64,000 nucleotides of DNA from Arthrobacter sp. MYb214 (GCF_002979865.1 NZ_PCPZ01000002.1:434001-498000); one strand, 5' to 3'; shown: positions 1 through 8,168, counted from the stretch's first letter. A program made the numbers and translations. Notes: generated from the letters alone by a model not told the origin.

Positions 1-548
1 TGCTGGTTGCTGCCATCTTGGGATTGGTTGGATATGCCAAGGTCAAGAAGGCACTGCCGCTGAAGCCGGAAGCAGCTATTCGCGGACTCCGCCACGACTT
101 GGGCGTGCTCAAGGACGGCAGCGCCTTCGATGTCAGCACTCTTGATGAGCCGCTGAAGAAGAAGTCGGCTGAGGATGACGAGAAGGCTGAAAAGAAGAAG
201 GAACCGAAGCCTCCGGCACCGAGTGCCGATGAGCTGATCCTTCGCACCAAGCGTCGCCGCCGCCAGATCCAGGCTCTGCGTGACAACCTGGGCGAGAGCG
301 TGCAAGCGCCACTGGCCAAGATCGACAAGATTCGTTCCTTCACCCAGGGAGCTGGGGAAAAGTTCTCCGGAGCAGCTGCCAAGGCGAAGGGATTCGTTCG
401 CCCTTCCTCGTCTTCGTCTTCCGAAGACCAATCGGAGGCTGACAGAGCCGGCTCAAACCGCTTAGAGCAGGCACGACCGTATATCGTGATGGCAGGTTCC
501 GGGCTGGCGCTGATGGCTGTTGTCCGCGCATTGTTCAAGCGCTCCTAG
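1..548 (+). CDS. Membrane protein, holin-like (DUF1469) with DUF3618-like part, 5' truncated
   Basis: The reading frame is open from base 3, so the start lies upstream of the window. The visible part begins inside a hydrophobic helix (LVAAILGLVGYA), continues with a basic segment rich in Lys/Glu/Pro, then a DUF3618-like stretch (around LRDNLGESVQAPLAKI) that is probably helical, a Ser/Glu linker and a second membrane helix (YIVMAGSGLALMAVVRALF) ending in a basic tail. Actinobacteria often encode a phage-holin-superfamily-III-like (DUF1469) protein next to a DUF3618 protein; here both parts seem to be in one chain. The function is unknown, presumably envelope-associated. The family call is from pattern only. 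Confidence 0.6.
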   Translation, partial: LVAAILGLVGYAKVKKALPLKPEAAIRGLRHDLGVLKDGSAFDVSTLDEPLKKKSAEDDEKAEKKKEPKPPAPSADELILRTKRRRRQIQALRDNLGESVQAPLAKIDKIRSFTQGAGEKFSGAAAKAKGFVRPSSSSSSEDQSEADRAGSNRLEQARPYIVMAGSGLALMAVVRALFKRS

Positions 549-634
549 GTCTTTCGCCGACGGGGCCAGGCATTAGCCGTACCAAGCGTGCGCGTGCCCC
601 GTCGTATGAAAACTTAGGCTAGAAAGGCACTGAC

Positions 635-1546
635 ATGGTTTGGATCGCTATTGCAGCGGCACTATGCAGTGCCTTTTGTCTTGCCTTTGGAGCGCACTTC
701 CAATCGCAGGCAGTCCGCAGTGCTGTTGGCGGTCTGGACCTGACAATTAAGAATGTCGGGAAGCTGGCCCGCAATAAACGCTGGATGAGCGGACTGGGGC
801 TGATGGCTCTTGGCATGGCCTTGAATGTTTTCGCGCTAGCCAGCGCGCCCTTGACGGTGGTTCAGCCAATTGGTGCCATTGCATTGGTGATCACTGCGAT
901 GGTCAATGCCAAGGAAACCGACCTGACGATGAATCGTCCCACCGTATTGGCGATCATCAGCTGCATGGTGGGTTCGGTTGGCTTCGTGCTTCTGGCCGTC
1001 ACTGCCACTAGCAGCAACCAGGAGGTAAACGACTACGAAGCGCACTTGATTGAAATGATCTTGGCGGTAGTCGTTGCCATCGTGGGATTGGCCACCATCT
1101 TCTTCCACAAGAAGCTCGGTGCGTTCTTCTTCATCCTCGGTGCTGGCGTTCTATTCGGATTCGTCGCCGTACTGGTTCGAACCATTGCAATCGCCGTGAT
1201 GAATATCGGCGACGGCAGCTTTGTCCAGCTGCCTTGGCTGGCTGGCCTAGCGGTAGTTGTAGCTGGCCTTCTCGGCTCGTATTTTGTGCAAAAGGCCTAC
1301 TCAAAGGGACCTCCTGACCTTGTCATCGCAGGGTTGACGGTGATTGACCCAATAATTGGCATTGCCATTGGAATCGGCATCCTCGGGGAGCTGCGTCCTG
1401 ATGTTCCGGTACTGGTCACCGTGCTGATGCTGGTGGCTGCTGGTTTGGCTATCGTCGGTGTGACCGCACTGTCCAGACATCACCCGGATGTTATTGAACG
1501 CCGGAACCAGTCTGAAGCAGAAAAATCCATGCCTGATTCCAAATAG
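635..1546 (+). CDS. DMT-superfamily (NIPA/EamA-like) membrane transporter
   Basis: A 303-residue polytopic membrane protein with about nine or ten hydrophobic helices. The segment ASAPLTVVQPIGAIALVITA (about residues 69-88) resembles the first-repeat signature of drug/metabolite and NIPA-type transporters, and the C-terminal half repeats the fold. The substrate cannot be read from the sequence; related families move metabolites or divalent cations. The ATG is preceded by AAAGG at a spacing of eight. A hydrophilic tail of about 25 residues follows the last helix. The next gene, a glycosyltransferase, lies 57 bp downstream on the same strand. Confidence 0.8.
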   Translation: MVWIAIAAALCSAFCLAFGAHFQSQAVRSAVGGLDLTIKNVGKLARNKRWMSGLGLMALGMALNVFALASAPLTVVQPIGAIALVITAMVNAKETDLTMNRPTVLAIISCMVGSVGFVLLAVTATSSNQEVNDYEAHLIEMILAVVVAIVGLATIFFHKKLGAFFFILGAGVLFGFVAVLVRTIAIAVMNIGDGSFVQLPWLAGLAVVVAGLLGSYFVQKAYSKGPPDLVIAGLTVIDPIIGIAIGIGILGELRPDVPVLVTVLMLVAAGLAIVGVTALSRHHPDVIERRNQSEAEKSMPDSK

Positions 1547-1603
1547 ACTGAAGCTGCAGATTTTAATAGAAACTACAACGCGTGTGAACGCCGAAGGATG
1601 CTC

Positions 1604-2785
1604 GTGGCCAAGGAAAAACCGCTGACCATCGTCATTGCTGCTGACACTTATCCGCCAGACGTCAACGGTGCAGCGATGTTTTGCTACCGGTTGGCTACTG
1701 CGATGCATGCACGCGGCCACCGGGTGCATGTGCTGGCGGCCCGTGGAGATAAGGGCAAGACCTACACCGAGATCCGTGATGAAGCAATTGTGCATCGTCT
1801 GGAATCGCATTCGGTACCTACCCACGAGTACTTCCGCATCGTGTTCCCGTGGGAAGTCAATCGGCAGATCAGCAAGCTGCTCTCGGATATCAAGCCCGAT
1901 GTAGTCCACGCCCAGAGCCACTATATGATTGGCCAGCGCACGATCGGATGGGCTCGCAAGAACAAGGTTCGTTCCATCGCCACGAACCACTTCATGCCGG
2001 AAAACCTTGACCCCTTCCTGCCTTTCCCGCAGTGGTTCAAGCGAATTGTCGCGCAGAATTCGTGGAGAGACATGGGGAAGATCTTTGGGCGGGCAGACGC
2101 CGTCACGACCCCGACTCCACTGGCGGCCAAGGCAATGCGTGAGCGTGCCAAACTGAACCGGGTGCTTCCGCTGTCTAACGGGATCGAGATCGGCAACTAC
2201 GAGCTGGCGGCAGGGGAAGAAATCATTAAAAACGAGTTCCCCACGATCTTGTTCGCAGGCCGTCTTGCCGTTGAGAAGAACATCAATGAACTCATCGAGG
2301 CATTGCCTTTAATGAGCAAGGTGCCGGATGCCATCATTGAAATTGTTGGCGGGGGAGAGCAGCGCGCTCACTTGGAGAAGATCGCCGACGAATTGCAGCT
2401 GCGAGACCGTGTCCGTTTCCTTGGGCATGTAAGTGATGAACAACTGCGCCAGGCCTACCTGCGTTGCGATGTGTTCTGCCAACCAGGCACCGCCGAACTG
2501 CAGTCATTGGTAACCCTGGAAGCACTCTCGGCTTCCAAACCCGTCGTTCTGGCCAACGCGATGGCCCTGCCGCACCTGGTAGACGAAGGCATCAATGGTT
2601 ACATGTTCACGCCGGGAGACCGGCAGGATCTGGCCAACAAGCTAGACCAGGTTCTGGCCTTGGATGAGCAGCGCCGTGCCAAGATGGGTGAAGCCGGGCA
2701 TGAAAAGGTGAAGAACCACGCGCAGGAAAAGACGATGAACTCCTTCGAAGCCCTTTACCGCGGCCACGAAGTTTCCAGCCATTAA
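1604..2785 (+). CDS. GT4-family glycosyltransferase
   Basis: A GT-B fold glycosyltransferase of about 393 residues. The N-terminal domain opens with IVIAADTYPPDVNGAAMFC, the usual glycine-containing acceptor-side loop of GT4 enzymes. The C-terminal nucleotide-sugar domain carries FAGRLAVEKN and an E-x7-E element (AELQSLVTLEAL) followed by the usual motifs of retaining enzymes. Related actinobacterial proteins are mannosyltransferases of the PimB/MgtA kind that act on membrane lipids, but donor and acceptor are not provable here. An ATG at 1598 is in frame, but the ribosome binding site GAAGGA (1591-1596) is correctly spaced only for the GTG at 1604, so I chose that start. Confidence 0.85.
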   Translation: MAKEKPLTIVIAADTYPPDVNGAAMFCYRLATAMHARGHRVHVLAARGDKGKTYTEIRDEAIVHRLESHSVPTHEYFRIVFPWEVNRQISKLLSDIKPDVVHAQSHYMIGQRTIGWARKNKVRSIATNHFMPENLDPFLPFPQWFKRIVAQNSWRDMGKIFGRADAVTTPTPLAAKAMRERAKLNRVLPLSNGIEIGNYELAAGEEIIKNEFPTILFAGRLAVEKNINELIEALPLMSKVPDAIIEIVGGGEQRAHLEKIADELQLRDRVRFLGHVSDEQLRQAYLRCDVFCQPGTAELQSLVTLEALSASKPVVLANAMALPHLVDEGINGYMFTPGDRQDLANKLDQVLALDEQRRAKMGEAGHEKVKNHAQEKTMNSFEALYRGHEVSSH

Positions 2786-2884
2786 TAGGTTCATCGTCAT
2801 CGGGTGCGTCAAATCGGTGTTTCGGCTAGTGATGCCCTAGAATATTTCGAGTGTGGTTACACCGCTTCGGCGATGGGCCCATGT

Positions 2885-2959
<75 letters not shown>

Positions 2960-2964
2960 AAAAT

Positions 2965-3012
2965 AGGCCCCTATAAAACCTAGGCTGACTAGGTGATATA
3001 GGGGCCTTTTCT
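2965..3012 (+). terminator. Terminator supplied by the element downstream of the tRNA
   Basis: The arms AGGCCCCTATA (2965-2975) and TATAGGGGCCT (2997-3007) pair perfectly and are followed by a T run; the loop contains a second small CCTAGG...CTAGG pairing. It lies just inside the element, so after integration it ends tRNA transcription, and it can also act on the integrase transcript from the other side. Confidence 0.8.
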
Positions 3013-3098
3013 ATGCCCGAAAAATAATACTGGACAGTATGGCACTCTTATGCGGGTCATTCAGTTCGGATAAGTTTTGTTCGTGATGGTAATTTTTT

Positions 3099-3106
3099 GG
3101 TAAGTC
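3099..3106 (+). repeat. GGTAAGTC motif, left end of element (candidate integrase arm site)
   Basis: The octamer GGTAAGTC lies 140 bp inside the left attachment site and occurs twice near the right end (8837-8844 and 8849-8856). Paired short repeats near both ends are the usual pattern of arm-type integrase sites. No binding data exist, so this is inference. Confidence 0.35.
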
Positions 3107-3116
3107 TGGAGCATCC

Positions 3117-4445
3117 TTATCCCAAGAGAGTGGACAATTCCGCGTCCAGTCGCTTGGCGCTATCCGCTAGATCATCGGCGAATAGATCGCCGTAAACATC
3201 CAGCGTCATGGTTGCCGACTTGTGCCCAGCAATGCGCTGCACGACCTTGATATTCGCCCCCGCCCTAATTGCCAGCGATACGGCTGTATGCCGCAGGTTG
3301 TGGAACGTGGGAGGGATGAAGTCACTATCACCAAGGGCTAGCGTCATAGCTCCGTATTCTTCCAGCCCCAGAGCGGCCCACACAGGCCGCGTAACGGCCC
3401 CGGTAGCCTCCAGCCCCTCGGTCTCCTGAAAAGCTCTTACAGCGGCTTGTGTGCGCTCGCCGTACCGGCCGAGCTGCACCGCATTGCCGTTGCTTGTCTC
3501 GCGCTTAGTCTCACCCTTGACACCTAGGCGGCGCTGCACAGCGCCCACGGCGCTGGCTGCTGCCTTGGCTGCCGGGTCATAGTGCCGCTCGTGAAAGTTG
3601 GAACTGTTCAGTTGCCCACCGCGCGGCGAGCGGAATACTAGATCCTCTGGTCCGGCCTCCAGTGTGAGCGCTTCCAGCTCCGTGGCTATCGTTGCCGGTA
3701 TCGGTACGGTGCGCTCCTCATGGTTCTTGGCTACGCTCGCCTCCACTAGCGCAGTCGGTATCTCGCCGTAGTCCAAGTGCTTTCGGCGCAGCGTTGTAAC
3801 CTCGCTCCAGCGCAGCCCGGTCAATCCTGTCAGAAGCACAAGCAAGCGATAGTCTCTGCTGGCATCAGCCACACGGATTAGCTGGGCCATGGTGAGCCGC
3901 ACTTGTGAGCGTGTCGGCTTAGGTGTCGGCGTGGCCATGACGCGCCCGGCGCGGTTGCGTGCTGGGTTCTTCCCTAACAGCCCCTCGGTAACGGCATAGT
4001 CAAACATCCGTGAGAACTGTTTCAGCGCCTTGGACTTGGCGCTCGCGCTCGCAGGGCTACCGTTGGCCATGCTCATGGCCTCCAGCCAGTCGGTAACATC
4101 GCCGTGCTTGATACTCGCAATGGGGCGATACTCCCAATGGGGCTTGATCTGGTTGCGGTAGATCTTTTCGTAAGTCTCCTTGGTGGATAGCGTGCAGCCT
4201 CGTCGCCCTGTCGCGCCATTGGCGGCAATGACCTTGAGCCAGCGGCTGTGCAACGCCGCTACGGTAATTCCCTTGGCGTTGTTCGGGTCTACATAGCTGC
4301 CGTCTCGGGTGGCTGCTGCTACCTCGGTTAGGTGGGCCTCGGCCTCGCGCTTGAGCTTGAACACTCGGCGCTTTCGCTTGCCCTCGGGCGTGTAGTAGTC
4401 GGCAATGTATCCATTGCCGTTCGGATTCTTGACTACTGCTGCCAT
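3117..4445 (-). CDS. int: Tyrosine-family integrase with inserted peptidoglycan-binding-like domain
   Basis: A 442-residue site-specific tyrosine recombinase for element insertion and excision at the tRNA. Residues 1-50 look like an arm-binding domain, about 60-165 is the SAM-like core-binding domain, and the catalytic domain starts near 180. The catalytic residues visible are R212 (GLRWSEV), K240 (AKNHEER), H382 and R385 (HNLRHT), H408 (GHKS) and nucleophile Y418 (LDVYGDL). Between the beta-strand region (SSNFHERHYDP, to 291) and FHNLRHT there is an extra segment of about 65 residues (299-361: AVQRRLGV ... GRYGERTQAAVRAFQ ... GAVTRPVWAALG) that reads as a PG_binding_1-type repeat. Since all catalytic residues are kept, the enzyme is probably active. 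The gene's stop lies near the left attachment site. Confidence 0.95.
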   Translation of the reverse strand: MAAVVKNPNGNGYIADYYTPEGKRKRRVFKLKREAEAHLTEVAAATRDGSYVDPNNAKGITVAALHSRWLKVIAANGATGRRGCTLSTKETYEKIYRNQIKPHWEYRPIASIKHGDVTDWLEAMSMANGSPASASAKSKALKQFSRMFDYAVTEGLLGKNPARNRAGRVMATPTPKPTRSQVRLTMAQLIRVADASRDYRLLVLLTGLTGLRWSEVTTLRRKHLDYGEIPTALVEASVAKNHEERTVPIPATIATELEALTLEAGPEDLVFRSPRGGQLNSSNFHERHYDPAAKAAASAVGAVQRRLGVKGETKRETSNGNAVQLGRYGERTQAAVRAFQETEGLEATGAVTRPVWAALGLEEYGAMTLALGDSDFIPPTFHNLRHTAVSLAIRAGANIKVVQRIAGHKSATMTLDVYGDLFADDLADSAKRLDAELSTLLG

Positions 4446-4496
4446 GGCCCGGCCCTCCTGTTAGGTCTGTACTGGCTGAACGCCGCTAGGCGTGCA

Positions 4497-5165
4497 TTAA
4501 TTCCCGTGCAGCGTCTTGGACGTTGCGGACTCTAGAACTGCCTTGACTGTGGAGGCGTACCACTTGCCGCCGTTGGCGGTTGGCACCTCGCGTTCAGTAA
4601 GTGCCTGGGCGATGCCGCGTAGGCTCTTGCCCTCGGCCTTGAGTGCATGGATAAGCTCGCGAGTCTCGGTTGGCAGTTCGGATGAACGGCCCATGTGCTT
4701 GCCCTCGGTGGCCTTGATTTTTGCCATGCCCTCGCGGGTGCGCTCGCCAATACGCTTGCGCTCCATCTCCGCGACTGCCGCCGTGATCTGCGCAGTAAAC
4801 GCTCCAGTCGTGGAACTGGTATCTATTCCTAGGTCAAGGGATACCAAGGCCCACCGCTGGCGGCTTGCAGTCTCCAGCATGGCGGCGAAGTCGGCAACGT
4901 TACGGGATAGCCTGTCTAGCTTGGCGACGGCGAGCGCGTCGGCTCGTCCTGCCTTGAGGTCGGCCAATGCCTCGGCTAGTACGGGCCTGTTCGCCAAGCT
5001 CTTGGCGCTGGCGGCGTTCTCTCGCCGTATGTCCAGTGTCCAGCCCTTGAGTGTCGCCTCGGCCTGCAAGCGCTCTACTTGCACCTCTGGGCCTATCTCC
5101 TGCTTGTCGGTGGATACGCGCACGTATCCGATGACCTTGAGCGGTTCCTCTGTGATCTGTTTCAT
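4497..5165 (-). CDS. Serine recombinase (resolvase/invertase family)
   Basis: A 222-residue small serine recombinase. The N-terminal catalytic domain shows GYVRVSTDKQ with nucleophile S18 and the arginine cluster KLDRLSRN (R85, R88). The central region EMERKRIGERTREGM matches the E-helix of resolvases. The C-terminal part (about 172-215) is a helix-turn-helix DNA-binding domain (KAEGKSLRGIAQALTEREV). The length fits Tn3-type resolvases and invertases. It is unusual beside a complete tyrosine integrase in so small an element; possible jobs are multimer resolution, inversion or gene regulation. A 28-bp palindrome lies just upstream of its start. No clear ribosome binding site precedes the ATG, so leaderless or near-leaderless translation is possible. 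Confidence 0.93.
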   Translation of the reverse strand: MKQITEEPLKVIGYVRVSTDKQEIGPEVQVERLQAEATLKGWTLDIRRENAASAKSLANRPVLAEALADLKAGRADALAVAKLDRLSRNVADFAAMLETASRQRWALVSLDLGIDTSSTTGAFTAQITAAVAEMERKRIGERTREGMAKIKATEGKHMGRSSELPTETRELIHALKAEGKSLRGIAQALTEREVPTANGGKWYASTVKAVLESATSKTLHGN

Positions 5166-5173
5166 AGTCTAAG

Positions 5174-5201
5174 TGTACATAAAGGGTTCCCTTTTTGTAC
5201 A
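5174..5201. promoter_or_regulatory. 28-bp near-perfect palindrome at the recombinase start
   Basis: The arms TGTACATAAAGGG (5174-5186) and CCCTTTTTGTACA (5189-5201) are complementary except at one position and are separated by TT. It begins 8 bp upstream of the recombinase start codon, so it should overlap the promoter. Likely an operator bound by the recombinase itself or by the excisionase-like protein, or a crossover site. Confidence 0.7.
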
Positions 5202-5313
5202 TACCTCAGTCGTTTTCGCTGGAATGTAGTGGGTGGGGAGGTACCCCCTTTACGCGCAGAAGCATTTCCCGGCGGTGATAGCGGCTCAAAAGTTGGCACA
5301 TTACAAAGCTTTG

Positions 5314-5328
5314 GTTGCATCATGCAAC
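5314..5328. promoter_or_regulatory. Small perfect palindrome in the 300-bp gap before the recombinase
   Basis: GTTGCA-TCA-TGCAAC is a perfect inverted repeat in the otherwise gene-free stretch 5202-5464. A second operator or recombination half-site is possible. Nothing else in this gap has coding character. Confidence 0.35.
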
Positions 5329-5464
5329 TACCTCTAAGGGGTGGGGTCTGGTGCCGCCGCTCCGAATTTGCGCAGTAAAGGCGTTCAGAAAAATTGGGCG
5401 GCATATCTCCAGAAGTTTTGGGCAGCGTCAAGGCCGGGGCCAACTAAGCCCCGGCCCTGCCGCG

Positions 5465-6277
5465 TTACTCGGTTCGGCTCCAGCCCTCTGGGTAAATGAC
5501 ATCCGCTTCTCGATTGACCGTTGGGAGCGTATAGGCAACAGCGGTCGCATACTCTTGAACGGTCAAGGTTCGATTAGGTGGCTTCATCTCCCAACCTGCT
5601 GGCGGCTCTCGCCGCCGCGCCGCAACCATGGCGCTATTCAGACTGTTGCTCACTTGCTGCATATGCCCCGGCCTGACGCATAGGGTATTGCGGCAAATGT
5701 GATCAATCACTAGAGCTGTGTCGCGTTCCAGCCCTGCTATGTTTTCCCACGCCCAAATGTGCGCACGCACATCCCGGTTCCCAATGTAGAAAAAGCCATA
5801 TTCAGCAGCCCAGTCCTTGCCGTTGGTCTTCACGCCGCCTGTCCAGTTCCAGCAACCTGTGACCGTATCGGCTTCTACGTTCTCCATGAAGCGTTCCAGC
5901 GGGTCGCGGCTCCGCTGCCGGTTGCGCTCTATTGCCGCCTCGCTGAGCGGCTCCAGTTCAGGTTCAAGTGCTGGACTCCATGGCCCGGTAACTCCCTGCT
6001 CCCAACGTGTGTGGCCATGGCTCTTGCAGAGCATGTACCCGACCGGCGACAACACGCGTTCAGCGTCACGGGTGCAGTCTGTAGCCTGGCACGTATTGGC
6101 CACGGTGCCCAGGGTCTCCACTCGCAACGAGTGGTAGGCGCACAGCGGCACGCCCTCCAGTAGGCCGACCGCTTCAACGGCGCAGCGCCATGCAGCACAG
6201 AGGCCGCGCTTTACGCCCTTGTTGCTCGCTGCCTTGAGCCTGCCGCTGAAGCTCGGCTGAGGTCTAGCTATTGTCAC
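5465..6277 (-). CDS. HNH endonuclease (HNH_3-like) with two N-terminal zinc modules
   Basis: A 270-residue protein. The N-terminus has two probable zinc modules of form C-x4-C ... C-x2-H (C27, C32, C46, H49 and C63, C68, C84, H87). A linker follows, then CWNWTGG (142-148) and the core motif D192-H193-I-C195-R-N197 ... C200 ... P-x-H205, as in HNH_3-type phage and homing endonucleases. The expected activity is metal-dependent DNA nicking or cleavage. The GTG start has GGAAG seven bases upstream and overlaps the preceding coiled-coil gene by 14 bp, so the two are translationally coupled. The same architecture recurs in the protein at 7015-7764. Confidence 0.85.
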   Translation of the reverse strand: MTIARPQPSFSGRLKAASNKGVKRGLCAAWRCAVEAVGLLEGVPLCAYHSLRVETLGTVANTCQATDCTRDAERVLSPVGYMLCKSHGHTRWEQGVTGPWSPALEPELEPLSEAAIERNRQRSRDPLERFMENVEADTVTGCWNWTGGVKTNGKDWAAEYGFFYIGNRDVRAHIWAWENIAGLERDTALVIDHICRNTLCVRPGHMQQVSNSLNSAMVAARRREPPAGWEMKPPNRTLTVQEYATAVAYTLPTVNREADVIYPEGWSRTE

Positions 6278-6899
6278 GGCTTGACTTCCATTCCCTCTCG
6301 AAGTCTTTGGTCACATCCCCAATCGCTGCCGCTATGGAACGCAAGGGGTAGACCCTTGCACCCTCGGGATGATTGACAATCACCTCCCTGTTAGGGGTAA
6401 GCCGCACGCCGTGGCGTTCGGCGCTCGGGTAATTGCCCGCGTAAACGGGGCCGCCGTTTAGCTCCACCTCCAGCGCTTCCCGCTGCTTGCTGTCAAGCTC
6501 CAGCTTGTCGGCAAAAGCGAACAGGATTGGCCTCAACGCTTCACGCACCTCGGCTTTCAAGCGTTCCATTTCAGGGCCAGTCATTAGTGCCGGGTGTGTG
6601 GCCTGCTGGATAAGTTGCAGATGTGCCGCCGCCTCGTTCAGAGCCTGCGCTGTTGCTTCATGATCGCGCTCGCGCTCGCCGTACAGTTCGCGGTACCCCT
6701 CAAGCTCCTGCCGCGCGTGAATGAGTTCCGTTCGTGCGCTTGGATCAGCCTTGGCCTTGGTCTCGAGTTCGCTGACGGCGGTCTCGGCCTTGGCCAGTTC
6801 CTCGCGTGCTTGGGTCTCGCGCTGTGCGGCGTTGGCCTCATCGTTGGCACATGCCGCGACAATCGCGGCTAGGGAATCGGTATTCATGGTGTCAGTCAT
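6264..6899 (-). CDS. Coiled-coil protein of unknown function
   Basis: A 211-residue acidic protein. Residues about 15-100 form a long Ala/Glu/Arg-rich helical region with heptad character (QREELAKAETAVSELETKAK; ELIHARQELEGYRELYGERERD), followed by a helical middle and a compact C-terminus (GVRLTPNREVIVNHPEGARVYPL). I recognise no family. An upstream in-frame start is possible, but AAGGAGG sits eight bases before the ATG at 6899, which fixes the start. It lies between two HNH genes and overlaps the next one, so a shared function with the HNH proteins is a reasonable inference, not shown. Confidence 0.75.
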   Translation of the reverse strand: MTDTMNTDSLAAIVAACANDEANAAQRETQAREELAKAETAVSELETKAKADPSARTELIHARQELEGYRELYGERERDHEATAQALNEAAAHLQLIQQATHPALMTGPEMERLKAEVREALRPILFAFADKLELDSKQREALEVELNGGPVYAGNYPSAERHGVRLTPNREVIVNHPEGARVYPLRSIAAAIGDVTKDFEREWKSSRDNS

Positions 6900-7014
6900 T
6901 CGTTGCCCCTCCTTGGGCGTGCTGGCCACAGGTTGCCGCCTGTGGCGCTAGTGTGTTCTCGGGCGTTGGTTGCCCGTATCCATGCCGCTAGGCGCTCAGA
7001 ATGAAGCGCAGCGC

Positions 7015-7764
7015 CTAAGCGCGGCGGTTCCTCCTGCGCGGCCCTGCGTGGCCGCTAGGCTCCTCCGGCATGGTTGGTATCGGTAGCCCGTATTCACGGG
7101 CGAACTGCTGCACACTCGGCGATTCAATCGCCTCGCGGTTGAACCAAGGGCCAGTGCCCTTGACGGTTAGCTCCACCTCGCCACGCCTCCACATGTTGCG
7201 CCGCGCTCGCCGGCGCCCGTGCAGGGTCTTGCTTACCGGCTGGAGGTGGCACGGGCTAGCGCAACCCGGGCCTACCTCGCACCCTGTCAAGTGGTCTAGT
7301 TGCTCGCGTTGCTTATGGCCGCCCATGAGTAACCCCCATGCCACACGGTGGGCCAGCCAAGTAGCATCGGCGGATAGGTAGGTGTACATCCATGGATAGC
7401 CGCTAGGGTTGGCACCCGCTGACCCCTCATAGACCCAGCACGTGCCTTGTACCGTAATCCCTGCCGCCAAGCGGCGGCGGTTCTCCTGTTCGACAAGCTT
7501 GGACTGTTCGGGGTCTCGGTGCTCGGTTAGGTGTAGGTATTCATGTTCTCGGCAGAGCCGCCGATACTTGACGTGATAGCCGCGCCGCCCTTGGCGGTCG
7601 GCTAAGTGGTTTGCACAGTCGGGATAATCGCAGCGCTGTGTATCGGCTTTATTGCGTAGCCACCATTGGTAATGAGCGCCGCACATCTGCCGGGTTTGGG
7701 CGGCCCTGCTGCACCCTGCGCGGGTACAGGCTCCGGCATTGATTCCAGTCGTATAAACCTCCAA
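7015..7764 (-). CDS. Second HNH endonuclease-like protein, same architecture
   Basis: A protein of up to 249 residues with two C-x4-C ... C-x2-H modules (C13, C18, C28, H31 and C45, C50, C71, H74), a CWVYEG motif near 109-114 and an HNH-like core (D157-H158 ... C162 ... C168 ... P171-C-H173). The order matches the HNH protein at 5465-6277, so the two are probably old paralogues or mosaic relatives. The start is unclear: the only canonical codon before the first cysteine is a TTG at 7764, but the strong GGAGG site lies just downstream of it, and the codon at a proper spacing from that site is ACG. The C-terminus is rich in Arg. Confidence 0.75.
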   Translation of the reverse strand: MEVYTTGINAGACTRAGCSRAAQTRQMCGAHYQWWLRNKADTQRCDYPDCANHLADRQGRRGYHVKYRRLCREHEYLHLTEHRDPEQSKLVEQENRRRLAAGITVQGTCWVYEGSAGANPSGYPWMYTYLSADATWLAHRVAWGLLMGGHKQREQLDHLTGCEVGPGCASPCHLQPVSKTLHGRRRARRNMWRRGEVELTVKGTGPWFNREAIESPSVQQFAREYGLPIPTMPEEPSGHAGPRRRNRRA

Positions 7765-7955
7765 AAAATGGGGTCATAGGGATGTCATAAAAAAATCCTC
7801 TTAGAACGGGTTCGGGAATAGGCTGCTCTCAAATTTCCCGCCAATACTGGGGAGTTTTCAGGCGCTGACTATGAGAAGGTGCCAGCAATCGGTATTAGGT
7901 AAGCGGTACCATTTCGGCTCGGTTCGACAGCCCTTGGCAACGGCCCTAGCGTGCC

Positions 7956-8168
7956 CTATGCGCGCTGCTGTGAAGCCCACCTGTCAACCTCGGTTCGGTT
8001 GTATCGGCATTGGTGCCCGAACTTGTAGAACGGGATACAGGCGCGGCCCTCGGCGCTGGCCAGCCAGCGCACCGAGATGTTCAAATACTCGGCGCATTCA
8101 GGCCGGGTCATCCAAACAGCATCGTTGGCAATTGATCGGCCCTCATAGGCCGTATTCGCAATTGTCAT
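7956..8168 (-). CDS. Excisionase-like winged-helix DNA-binding protein
   Basis: A 70-residue protein with a MerR/HTH_17-like motif (MTRPECAEYLNISVRWLASAEG ... IPFYKFGHQCRYNRTEVDRWA). The pattern of a helix pair followed by a basic F-G-x-x-x-R-Y wing and a D-x-W ending is typical of excisionases and small regulators of integrative elements. AAAGGA precedes the ATG with a seven-base spacer. It probably directs integrase toward excision and may bind the palindromes upstream of the recombinase. It is the first gene of the minus-strand series. Confidence 0.8.
   Translation of the reverse strand: MTIANTAYEGRSIANDAVWMTRPECAEYLNISVRWLASAEGRACIPFYKFGHQCRYNRTEVDRWASQQRA

Noticed and set aside
4516-5172. 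Plus-strand frame of 218 codons
   Set aside because: Antisense of the serine recombinase; Ser/Ala/Arg-rich shadow of a GC-rich gene.
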